From positions 1-22,406 of the forward strand of contig CAZYPU010000016.1 in assembly GCA_964649665.1 (NCBI GenBank): a stretch of 22,406 nt of DNA. The letters are read 5' to 3'. The notes beneath the pieces were generated by a model, which ran no database searches, was not told where the DNA came from, and saw only the letters and a list, made by a program, of their open reading frames with translations. The DNA comes from CAZYPU01 sp964649665. GTDB lineage: Bacteria > Omnitrophota > Gorgyraeia > JABMRN01 > RBG-13-46-9. The position numbers were made by a program, and so were the translations under genes. Numbering within the stretch: the first letter of the stretch is position 1; the number at the start of each line of letters is the position of its first letter. Below are positions 12,833-19,888 of this stretch, in pieces.

Positions 12833-12946
12833 GTCATTGCGAGCGAGCCGTCTCCGACCCTGCGGGTCGTAGACCCGGAGGGAAAGGGAGCGAAGCAATC
12901 TCAAACGATGGGATTGCTTCGGGCGCTATCGCGCCCTCGCAATGAC
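12833..12946. repeat. Type A dispersed palindromic repeat (copy 3, with 37 bp module)
   Basis: Ends GTCATTGCGAGC and CCTCGCAATGAC. The first half is interrupted by the 37 bp module (12847-12883) that is otherwise found in type B repeats. It fills the gap between the dCMP deaminase gene and nrdR and overlaps the deaminase 3' end by 21 bases, supplying its stop codon. Confidence 0.9.
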
Positions 12947-13387
12947 CCGAACTTTTACTCCTGCTTCTTTTAAGAAATCGCGGGCCATCTTATCCGGATA
13001 ACGTCCGGCTATAATAACCTCTTTTGTGCCGGCATTTATGAGCATTTTAGCGCATATAATGCATGGCTGGGTGGTCGCGTATATTTTTGCGCCTTTTACG
13101 GTTATGCCGTGAAGGGCCGCTTGAAGAAGCGCGTTCTGTTCAGCGTGTAAACCGCGACAAAGTTCATGACGCTCGCCCGAGGGTATTTTAAGCTTATCCC
13201 TAAGGCACCCCATTTTTTCGCAATGCTCTATATTTGACGGCGCGCCGTTATAACCCGTGGCAAGAATCCTTTTATCCTTTACGATGACCGCTCCAACTTT
13301 TCTCCTTAAGCACGTAGAGCGTTTTGACACAAGCAGCGCGATGGATAAAAAATACTCGTCCCAGCTCGGCCTTTTTGGATTTTTCAT
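12926..13387 (-). CDS. dCMP deaminase (ComEB family)
   Basis: This zinc-dependent cytidine/deoxycytidylate deaminase-family enzyme most likely converts dCMP to dUMP for thymidylate synthesis. Catalytic elements are present: HAEQN (H81 zinc ligand, E83 proton shuttle) and PCIIC (C108, C111 zinc ligands), with the family start WDEYFLSIALLVSKRSTC and GYNGAPS. The 153 aa length is typical. Its ATG overlaps the glyA stop (ATGA at 13384-13387). The last residues, VIARAR, and the TAG stop are encoded by a type A repeat, so the natural C-terminus has been replaced or extended. Confidence 0.92.
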   Translation of the reverse strand: MKNPKRPSWDEYFLSIALLVSKRSTCLRRKVGAVIVKDKRILATGYNGAPSNIEHCEKMGCLRDKLKIPSGERHELCRGLHAEQNALLQAALHGITVKGAKIYATTQPCIICAKMLINAGTKEVIIAGRYPDKMARDFLKEAGVKVRVIARAR

Positions 13388-14667
13388 GCGCGTTTCAGGT
13401 TCTCTATCAAATCTTTATAAAGCGGGAATTTTCCGGTAAGCTTCTTTACTTCTTTCTTTATTTGCGAGCGGCAGCGGGGATTTAAGCCTCCTCTACTTTT
13501 GCTTTGCAATGTTCTGTCGATAAGTTCGGCGATTTTTACCATTTCTTTCTCTTTCATCCCGCGCGTCGTAAGCGCGGGCGTGCCCAGGCGCATGCCGCTG
13601 GTTACCACAGCGCTTCGCCTGTCAAACGGGATAAGGTTTTTATTAACCGTTATGCCGACTTCGTCCAAAACCCGGCTTGCTTCGCGTCCCGTGATATTTT
13701 TACCGGAAAGGTCAACGAGCAGGAGGTGGTTATCGGTGCCGCCGGAGACAATCCTGTAGCCCTTCGCGGAAAGTGCCTCGGAAAGGGCTTTCGCATTTTT
13801 TATAACCTGCCGCTGATATTTTTTGAACGACGGTTTAAGCGCTTCCTTAAAACAAACGGCTTTCGCCGCTATAACGTGCATGAGCGGCCCGCCCTGGATG
13901 CCCGGGAAAATTTCTTTGTCTATTTTTTTTGCAAAGCGTTTTTTACACAAAATTATGCCGGAACGCGGGCCGCGGAGCGTTTTATGCGTGGTAGCGGTCA
14001 CAAACTGCGCGTATTTTACGGGATTCGGGTGAAGGCCGCAGGCGACAAGCCCCGCGATATGTGCCATGTCAACCATGAGAAAGGCGCCCGATTCGTCGCA
14101 TATTTCCCTGAATTTCCTGAAATCTATAATTCTCGAATACGCGCTCGCGCCGGCCAGTATCATTTTCGGCCTGTGGGTTTTTGCCAGGCGCCGTATCTCG
14201 TCGTAATCAAGGCGTTCGGTGTCTCTATTTACCCCGTAGGGTATTATGTTGAAATATTTCCCCGAAAAATTGTGTATATGGCCGTGCGTAAGGTGGCCCC
14301 CGCATCTTAAGTCCATCGCCAAAACCGTATCGCCCGCATTGAGCATGGAAAAATATACCGCCATATTTGCCTGCGATCCGGAGTGCGGCTGGACATTTAC
14401 GTGTTCGGCGGCAAAAAGACGCCTGGCCCTTTCTATAGCAAGTGATTCTACGGCATCAACGAACTCGCAGCCGTTATACCACCTGCGTCCGGGATAACCC
14501 TCTGCGTACTTATTCATCATAACGTTCGCCTCGGCTCCGATAACGGCTCTGCTGGCGAAATTTTCGCTCGCTATGAGTTCTAACTTTTCACCCTGCCGGG
14601 CGGTCTCCGCCAATATGGCTTTAAAAATCCGGGGATCTTCCTTTTTTAAACGGCTGAATGGCTTCAT
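13384..14667 (-). CDS. glyA: Serine hydroxymethyltransferase
   Basis: This PLP enzyme interconverts serine and glycine while charging tetrahydrofolate, supplying one-carbon units and glycine for purine and thymidylate synthesis. Signatures include ELIASENFASRAV, NKYAEGYPGRRWYNGCE, the PLP-contact MVDMAHIAGLV (D200, H203) and the Schiff-base lysine in TATTHKTLRGPRSG (K229). The length is 427 aa. It has GAGAGGA before the ATG, and its start overlaps the rpiB stop (ATGA). Placement after rpiB matches a conserved order also known in Firmicutes (ywlC-ywlE-rpiB-glyA). Confidence 0.97.
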   Translation of the reverse strand: MKPFSRLKKEDPRIFKAILAETARQGEKLELIASENFASRAVIGAEANVMMNKYAEGYPGRRWYNGCEFVDAVESLAIERARRLFAAEHVNVQPHSGSQANMAVYFSMLNAGDTVLAMDLRCGGHLTHGHIHNFSGKYFNIIPYGVNRDTERLDYDEIRRLAKTHRPKMILAGASAYSRIIDFRKFREICDESGAFLMVDMAHIAGLVACGLHPNPVKYAQFVTATTHKTLRGPRSGIILCKKRFAKKIDKEIFPGIQGGPLMHVIAAKAVCFKEALKPSFKKYQRQVIKNAKALSEALSAKGYRIVSGGTDNHLLLVDLSGKNITGREASRVLDEVGITVNKNLIPFDRRSAVVTSGMRLGTPALTTRGMKEKEMVKIAELIDRTLQSKSRGGLNPRCRSQIKKEVKKLTGKFPLYKDLIENLKRA

Positions 14668-15113
14668 GCTTTCCTCTCCAGTTTTTTAATCTGGTTTACA
14701 CGCCGCTTGTGCCTTTGGCCCAGGGATTTGGTATTGAGCCAAACGCCGACGATCCTTTTGGCTTTGTCAGCGGTTATGTATTTCGCCGCAAGGCTAAGGA
14801 CATTGGTGTCGTTGTGAAGACGCGACGTCTTTGCCTGGTGAATCGTATTGCAGACGCCGGAGCGCACGTTCGGCAACTTATTCGCTACGATAGCCATGCC
14901 GATTCCCGTCTTGCATATAAGAATCGCTCTCTCGAAGCTGCCGCGTGAGACGCTTCTTGCAACCTTGTAGCCTACAAGCGGGTAGTCGGAAGGTTTATCC
15001 GTATGCGTTCCGAAATCCTTCACCGAGTAGCCTTTTCCCGAGAGGTATTTTTTAAGAAATTCTTTAAGCCTGAACCCGCCGTGATCCGAACCTATCGCTA
15101 TTTTTCTAACCAT
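14664..15113 (-). CDS. rpiB: Ribose-5-phosphate isomerase B
   Basis: It interconverts ribulose-5-phosphate and ribose-5-phosphate. RpiB signatures are IAIGSDHGGFRLKE at the start, the active-site segment ILICKTGIGMAIVANK with the catalytic cysteine, and GVCNTIHQAKTSRLHNDTNVLSLAA. The 149 aa length is typical. It overlaps the phosphatase gene by 16 bp and has AAGGAT about 9 nt before the ATG, inside that gene. Together with the transketolase subunits on the left of the window it can make ribose-5-phosphate for PRPP. Confidence 0.95.
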   Translation of the reverse strand: MVRKIAIGSDHGGFRLKEFLKKYLSGKGYSVKDFGTHTDKPSDYPLVGYKVARSVSRGSFERAILICKTGIGMAIVANKLPNVRSGVCNTIHQAKTSRLHNDTNVLSLAAKYITADKAKRIVGVWLNTKSLGQRHKRRVNQIKKLERKA

Positions 15114-15568
15114 TTCACAAATCCTTCCACAGAATCTTTTATAATTTCAAAAACTTCCCTGTAAAACCCGATGGGCATGCCGATGGGATCGGCTATTGAA
15201 TTTTTCGTCCGGTCCTTCTCGGAAGAAAATTCCCTTAAAAACCGGATCTTGTCCTTTGTCGAGGGCATCCCGCGCAAAATCGCGTTTTTATGCATCTCGG
15301 CCATGACAAGGATTATGTCGGCGCTTTCTATATGCGTCCTGGACATGCCGGAGGAAATATAACCGGACACATCTATGCCGTGTTCCTTCGCGACCTGTAT
15401 GGTTTCGTCTGTCGGCTTGCGGCCGGAAGCGGTGCCCGTTCCCGCGGAGATGACAATCACATCATCCAAACTGATATCATTCAGTTTTTTGGAAAGACAA
15501 CCCTCCGCCATTATACTCCTGCAGCTGTTTCCGGTGCAGATTATTAAAATTTTCTTTATATTTTTCAC
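15098..15568 (-). CDS. Low-molecular-weight phosphatase, YwlE-like
   Basis: The P-loop is CTGNSCRS (C11 nucleophile, R17), with a distal acid segment ADPIG and the family segment ESADIILVMAEMHKNAIL. In Bacillus YwlE, a protein-arginine phosphatase, the P-loop is CTGNTCRS; ordinary LMW tyrosine phosphatases have a bulky hydrophobic residue at that position. The serine here is closer to YwlE. Arsenate reductase also uses CTGNSCRS, but its extra redox cysteines are not seen here. The start is GTG at 15568 in a GTGA overlap with the Sua5 stop. The order Sua5-phosphatase-rpiB-glyA matches the Bacillus ywlC-ywlE-rpiB-glyA arrangement. 156 aa. Confidence 0.88.
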   Translation of the reverse strand: MKNIKKILIICTGNSCRSIMAEGCLSKKLNDISLDDVIVISAGTGTASGRKPTDETIQVAKEHGIDVSGYISSGMSRTHIESADIILVMAEMHKNAILRGMPSTKDKIRFLREFSSEKDRTKNSIADPIGMPIGFYREVFEIIKDSVEGFVKWLEK

Positions 15569-16185
15569 GCCGTGATACGTCTTATGTCTTCCCCGGGAAC
15601 AGCGCCCTCGCGCAATATTTTATGGGGAAAAACTGTTGTGTCAACAACTGTGGATTCGATACCCAGGCGCGTTTTTCCGCCGTCAAGTATAAGGTCAAGC
15701 TTTCCTGCAAGGTCTCCGGGGATCTCCACCGCCTCAGTCGGCGGTTTTTCACCCGAGAAATTCGCGCTTGGGGCCGCTAATGGCACGCCGCTTTCGGCTA
15801 TAAGGGCCTTCGCGACGGTGTTTTGGGGCATCCTGAAACCGAGTTTTCCGTTTTCTGACTTCAAAATTATCGTAAGCGGGCCCGGCCAGAATTTTTTCAT
15901 AAGCGCTTCGGCAGAATCCGTAATTTCGCAGCGCATTTTCGTAATCATGTCCACTCTTGAGATATGTATGGTAAAAGGTTTATCAAGCGGCCTTTGTTTA
16001 ATCCGGTACAGTTTTTTCATCGCCTCTTCGTTAAGAAAATTCACCCCTATGCCGTATACCGTTTCCGTCGGAAAAGCGACGAGCCCGCCGCCCGAGAGAA
16101 GTTTGGCCGCAAATTGAATGACATCCCCCTCGGGCGAATCAGGGTTTACTTTAAGCGTTTTTGTCTTGGATATCGTGTTTGACAT
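15565..16185 (-). CDS. L-threonylcarbamoyladenylate synthase (Sua5/YrdC/YwlC, short form)
   Basis: It makes threonylcarbamoyl-AMP from threonine, bicarbonate and ATP for the t6A37 modification of ANN-decoding tRNAs. The YrdC domain covers nearly the whole 206 aa: GGLVAFPTETVYGIG, RIKQRPLDKPFTIH, WPGPLTIILKS, FRMPQN, PLAAPSANFSGEKPPT, and GIESTVVD. The C-terminal Sua5 domain is absent, so this is the short form. It starts 15 nt from a type A repeat, with no good Shine-Dalgarno (only AAGGG about 10 nt upstream). Confidence 0.94.
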   Translation of the reverse strand: MSNTISKTKTLKVNPDSPEGDVIQFAAKLLSGGGLVAFPTETVYGIGVNFLNEEAMKKLYRIKQRPLDKPFTIHISRVDMITKMRCEITDSAEALMKKFWPGPLTIILKSENGKLGFRMPQNTVAKALIAESGVPLAAPSANFSGEKPPTEAVEIPGDLAGKLDLILDGGKTRLGIESTVVDTTVFPHKILREGAVPGEDIRRITA

Positions 16186-16200
16186 AATAGGTATACCCTT

Positions 16201-16290
16201 GTCATTGTGAGGAAGTCGAAGGCCGACGAAGCAATCCCACCAGAGATTGCTTCGCCCTTGACATTTTCAATGTCAAGGGCTCGCAATGAC
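16201..16290. repeat. Type A dispersed palindromic repeat (copy 4, with nested palindrome)
   Basis: Ends GTCATTGTGAGG and GCTCGCAATGAC, central pair GAAGCAATCCC / GAGATTGCTTC. A 25 bp palindrome (16255-16279, CCCTTGACATT / AATGTCAAGGG) is inserted in its right half; the same palindrome stands alone at 8007-8040. It lies 8 nt after the purE stop and 15 nt before the Sua5 start. Confidence 0.9.
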
Positions 16291-16298
16291 CGAACTCG

Positions 16299-16796
16299 CT
16301 ACCCGGTTAAGCGTTTGTTCTTCTTCCTGACTACGCCGGCGAGTTCCCTTTTAAACGCCTTTAGCTTTTTCCGCAACGTATGGTCGCCTATGGCTAAAAT
16401 TTCCGCGGCCAGTATTGCCGCGTTTTTTGCGCCGGCTTTCCCGATAGCTACCGTAGCGACGGGGATACCGCCGGGCATCTGCACTGTGGACAAGAGCGAG
16501 TCTATGCCCTTAAGCGCCTTCGTATCCATCGGAACGCCTATTACCGGGAGAATGGTATAGCCGGCGACAACTCCGGCAAGATGCGCGGCGCCCCCGGCGC
16601 CCGCGATAATTACCTTGACGCCCCTTTTCTCCGCGGTATTCGCAAAATCGGACGTCATTTTAGGCGAACGGTGCGCCGATAATATTTTCGGCTCGTAAGG
16701 AATGTCGAATTTCCGCAATAGGTGCATCGTTTCTTTCATGACGTCCAGATCGGTGTCGCTTCCCATTATAACCGAAACCAAAGGTTTTTTAGCCAT
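16299..16796 (-). CDS. purE: N5-carboxyaminoimidazole ribonucleotide mutase (PurE, class I)
   Basis: It rearranges N5-CAIR to CAIR in purine synthesis. Signatures are VSVIMGSDTDLDVM, ILSAHRSPKM (active-site His), and the glycine-rich GAGGAAHLAGVVAG with PVIGVPM. The 165 aa length fits class I PurE, which normally works with PurK; purK is not in the window. The start overlaps the purD end by 8 bp, with AGGAG 6-7 nt upstream. Confidence 0.96.
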   Translation of the reverse strand: MAKKPLVSVIMGSDTDLDVMKETMHLLRKFDIPYEPKILSAHRSPKMTSDFANTAEKRGVKVIIAGAGGAAHLAGVVAGYTILPVIGVPMDTKALKGIDSLLSTVQMPGGIPVATVAIGKAGAKNAAILAAEILAIGDHTLRKKLKAFKRELAGVVRKKNKRLTG

Positions 16797-18078
16797 TTTT
16801 CGCTCCTACGGTATTAATTGCCCTGTAACCGATATCTTTGCGATAATGCGCCCCGTCAAACTTAATCAACTTGCAAGCCCTGTATGCCTTATCCATGGCT
16901 TCCTTTATGTCGCCCCCCAACGCAACAACATTTAAAACCCTTCCGCCGCCGGTAAGAAGTTTTTCCGCGACGATTTTTGTTCCCGCATGGAACACTAAAT
17001 TATTTTCGAGATCGAGAGCTTTTTTAATACCGGAAATTTCTTTCCCTTTTTCGTATTTTCCCGGATAGCCGCCGGAGGCCATAACGACCGCCACGCAGGA
17101 CTTTTCGCTCCAATCCAGGCTATAACCTTTAAGCGAGCCTTCGGCCGCCGATTCAAGCAGATCCAGTAAATCCGAATTCAATCTCGGAAGGATTGCCTGC
17201 GTTTCCGGATCGCCGAACCGCACGTTAAACTCGAGAAGTTTGGGCTCGCCGCCGGAGATCATTATGCCCGCGTAAAGAACGCCCCTTACGGGCGCGCCTC
17301 TTTTTTTCATTCCGCTTATTGCCGGTATTATTATTTTTGAAATTGTCTTATTAAAAATTGCGTCCGTTACCACCGGCGCCGGCGAATAGGCGCCCATGCC
17401 GCCGGTATTGCCTCCTTTATCGCCGTCAAATATCCTCTTGTGATCCTGGCTGGAGGCAAGGGGAACTATGTTTTCCCCGTCGGATACAACAATGATCGAG
17501 GCCTCTTCGCCCTTAAGGCACTCCTCGACTATAACTTTATCGCCGGCGGAGCCGAATATCCTCTCAACCATTATGTTCTCGACGGCGGCAAGCGCCTCGG
17601 CTTCTGTTTTTGCCACAATCACGCCTTTACCTGCGGCCAGGCCGTCCGCCTTTACAACCAGAGGCGCGGACTTTGACCTTATGAAATCCCCTGCTTTTTT
17701 AGCATTATCAAAAATTTCGAAATCCGCGGTGGGAATACCCTCGTCCCGGCAAAGTTCTTTCATGAAAACCTTGCTTCCCTCAAGGTGCGCGGCGGATTTT
17801 CCGGGCCCGAATATTCTCAAGTTTCTTTTTTTAAATAAATCAACTATGCCGGAGGCAAGCGCGGCTTCCGGGCCGACAATGGTTAAATCTATTTTTTCTT
17901 TTTCACAGAAATCGGCAAGGCCGCCGAGGGCGCCGGCTTTAACGGGAACGTTCTCCGCTATTTGGGCGGTCCCGCCGTTACCCGGCGCGCAGTAAATTTT
18001 TTTAAGGCGGGGTGACTGTTTTATTTTCCAGGCAATGGCGTGTTCCCTCGCACCATGGCCGATTATTAGCACTTTCAT
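16789..18078 (-). CDS. purD: Phosphoribosylamine-glycine ligase (PurD)
   Basis: This ATP-grasp enzyme joins phosphoribosylamine and glycine to give GAR. Visible are MKVLIIGHGAREHAIAWKI, the PGNGGTAQ loop, LTIVGPEAALASGIVDLF, the ATP-grasp segment APLVVKADGLAAGKGVIVAK, SSQDHKRIFDGDKGGNTGGMGAYSP, and FNVRFGDPETQAILPRL. The 429 aa length is typical. It begins 15 nt from a type A repeat, and no Shine-Dalgarno lies between (AATTTATCGCTGATC). Its glycine substrate would come from GlyA in the same operon. Confidence 0.97.
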   Translation of the reverse strand: MKVLIIGHGAREHAIAWKIKQSPRLKKIYCAPGNGGTAQIAENVPVKAGALGGLADFCEKEKIDLTIVGPEAALASGIVDLFKKRNLRIFGPGKSAAHLEGSKVFMKELCRDEGIPTADFEIFDNAKKAGDFIRSKSAPLVVKADGLAAGKGVIVAKTEAEALAAVENIMVERIFGSAGDKVIVEECLKGEEASIIVVSDGENIVPLASSQDHKRIFDGDKGGNTGGMGAYSPAPVVTDAIFNKTISKIIIPAISGMKKRGAPVRGVLYAGIMISGGEPKLLEFNVRFGDPETQAILPRLNSDLLDLLESAAEGSLKGYSLDWSEKSCVAVVMASGGYPGKYEKGKEISGIKKALDLENNLVFHAGTKIVAEKLLTGGGRVLNVVALGGDIKEAMDKAYRACKLIKFDGAHYRKDIGYRAINTVGAKNG

Positions 18079-18093
18079 GATCAGCGATAAATT

Positions 18094-18175
18094 GTCATTG
18101 CGAGGAGGCGCGTAGCGCCCGAAGCAATCTCATAGGTTGAGATTGCTTCGGGCGCTGACGCGCCCTCGCAATGAC
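18094..18175. repeat. Type A dispersed palindromic repeat (copy 5)
   Basis: The cleanest copy: GTCATTGCGAGGAGGCGCG ... CGCGCCCTCGCAATGAC, with central GAAGCAATCTC / GAGATTGCTTC. It ends 3 nt after the purM stop and 15 nt before the purD start. Confidence 0.92.
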
Positions 18176-18178
18176 AGT

Positions 18179-19186
18179 TTAAATTATCTCTACCTTCCTT
18201 CTTCCCCGAATAATCTCGCCGATTACCCAGCTTTTCAATTTATGTTTTTTAAGCAGGAAATTTTGCGCTTTAAGCATCTCTTTTCTGGGAAGGATCACGG
18301 CCATGCCGATCCCCATGTTGAAGGTCCTGAACATTTCCCTCTCTTCTATGTTTCCTCTTTTTTTGATCAATTCGAAAATGGGCAAAACCGGCCATGTGCC
18401 CTGAAATATTACGGCCTTGACGCAGCCGGGCAAGAGCCGTACTATGTTATCGTAGAAACCCCCGCCTGTTATATTCGCTATGCCCTTTACGTTGAAACGT
18501 TTTGTAAGCCCGAGGACGGGTTTCACGTATATGGCCGTCGGCTTCAATACCTCTTTCGCCAGCTTCGCGGACAGTTCTTTCCTGGAAAATACTTTTCTTA
18601 CCAGCGAATAGCCGTTGGAATGGATGCCGGTCGAGGCAATTCCCAGAATAAGGTTTCCCTTTTCTATTTTCGACCCGTCTATAATCTTTTTTCTGTCCGC
18701 CAGCCCTACGGAAAAACCCGCCAGGTCATAATCTCCAGGGCCGTACATTCCCGGAAGCTCGGCTGTTTCGCCGCCGATAAGGGCCGAGCCCGCAAGCCTG
18801 CAGCCTTTAACGATGCCTTTAATCACCTCGTATCCGGCTCGCGGCGAAAGTTTTCCCGTTGCAAAATAGTCCAGAAAAAACAGCGGTTCCGCGCCGCAGG
18901 TAATGATGTCATTCACGCACATGGCCACAAGGTCCACGCCCACGGTGTCGTGAATGCCGGCCCATTTTGCTATCATGAGCTTGGTGCCGACGCCATCGGT
19001 GGAAGCCACCATAATGGGGTTTTCGTATGCGGCTATTTCGGGTTTAAAAAATCCGGCAAAGGCGCCTATGTTGCTGACCCAGCCTCGCCTTTTTGTGGTC
19101 TTTACGAGAGTTTTTATCTTTTTTACGAAAAGATTCGCCTTGTCGACGTTGACGCCTGATTTTTTATAGGAAAGGCGGCCCCTCAT
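18179..19186 (-). CDS. purM: Phosphoribosylformylglycinamidine cyclo-ligase (PurM, AIR synthetase)
   Basis: It closes the imidazole ring of FGAM to AIR using ATP. Signatures are GVNVDKANLFVKKI, STDGVGTKLMIA, DLVAMCVNDIITCGAEPLFFLDY, LIGGETAELPGMY, ASTGIHSNGYSLVRK and ANITGGGFYDNI. The 335 aa length is typical. The ATG overlaps the purC stop (ATGA at 19183-19186). Confidence 0.97.
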   Translation of the reverse strand: MRGRLSYKKSGVNVDKANLFVKKIKTLVKTTKRRGWVSNIGAFAGFFKPEIAAYENPIMVASTDGVGTKLMIAKWAGIHDTVGVDLVAMCVNDIITCGAEPLFFLDYFATGKLSPRAGYEVIKGIVKGCRLAGSALIGGETAELPGMYGPGDYDLAGFSVGLADRKKIIDGSKIEKGNLILGIASTGIHSNGYSLVRKVFSRKELSAKLAKEVLKPTAIYVKPVLGLTKRFNVKGIANITGGGFYDNIVRLLPGCVKAVIFQGTWPVLPIFELIKKRGNIEEREMFRTFNMGIGMAVILPRKEMLKAQNFLLKKHKLKSWVIGEIIRGRRKVEII

Positions 19187-19887
19187 GCGGTTATCCTTCG
19201 CAGCACTTCCTGATAGGCGTCCCGAACGTCGCCCAGATCCCTTCTGAAACGGTCTTTATCAAGCTTTTTTCGTGTTTCCTTGTCCCAGAACCTGCAGGTA
19301 TCTGGGGAAATCTCGTCGGCAAGCAGGATCTTGTCCCTGTGCCTTCCGAATTCCAGCTTGAAATCCACCAGGTCGAGATTTTTGCGGTCGAAAAACGCCT
19401 TCAGGATATTATTTATCTCGAAGGACCGCTTTTTGATAAAGTCCAGCTCTTCCTCCTTTGCCATCTTCATGGCCCTGACGTGATACTCGTTTATAAGGGG
19501 GTCGTGCAGGGCGTCGTTTTTATAGTGGTATTCCAGGACGGGTTCGTCCAGCTTAAGCCCTTCTTCTATGCCGAGCAGTTTTGCCATCCCGCCGGCTACA
19601 ATGTTCCGGATGGTCACCTCGAGGGGGATAATTTCCACTTTTTTTATCAGCATCTGGCGCTCGTCGAGCTGTTTTACAAAGTGCGTTTCCACGCCTTTGG
19701 ACATAAGCAGTTCAAATAATATTTTTGAAATCGCGTTATTGACAACGCCTTTATCCCGTATCGTGCCTCTCTTAGTGGCGTCAAAAGCGGTCGCATCATC
19801 TTTGAACTCCTGGATGAAGAGATCCGGATCGTCCGTTTCAAAAACCTTTTTCGCTTTTCCTTCGTAAACAAGCTTTCCTTTTTTCAT
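19183..19887 (-). CDS. purC: SAICAR synthetase (PurC)
   Basis: It ligates aspartate to CAIR. Signatures are KLVYEGKAKKVFETDD, QEFKDDATAFD, IPLEVTIRNIVAGG, and KLEFGRHRDKILLADEISPDTCRFWD. I place the start at the ATG at 19887 (234 aa) rather than the upstream in-frame start at 19947. The downstream start lies one base after the purB stop, has AGGAA about 9 nt upstream, and begins at the conserved N-terminus MKKGKLVYEGKAKK. The extra 20 residues of the longer form overlap purB and do not look like PurC. Confidence 0.95.
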   Translation of the reverse strand: MKKGKLVYEGKAKKVFETDDPDLFIQEFKDDATAFDATKRGTIRDKGVVNNAISKILFELLMSKGVETHFVKQLDERQMLIKKVEIIPLEVTIRNIVAGGMAKLLGIEEGLKLDEPVLEYHYKNDALHDPLINEYHVRAMKMAKEEELDFIKKRSFEINNILKAFFDRKNLDLVDFKLEFGRHRDKILLADEISPDTCRFWDKETRKKLDKDRFRRDLGDVRDAYQEVLRRITA

Positions 19888-19888
19888 A

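Noticed and set aside
15098..15568. Arsenate reductase assignment for the LMW phosphatase
   Set aside because: The P-loop is shared, but the additional redox cysteines of thioredoxin-type ArsC are missing and the gene order matches ywlE.
1589..18175. Dispersed repeats considered as a CRISPR array
   Set aside because: The copies are far apart, in both orientations, unevenly spaced and flanked by genes; there are no spacer-repeat units and no cas genes.
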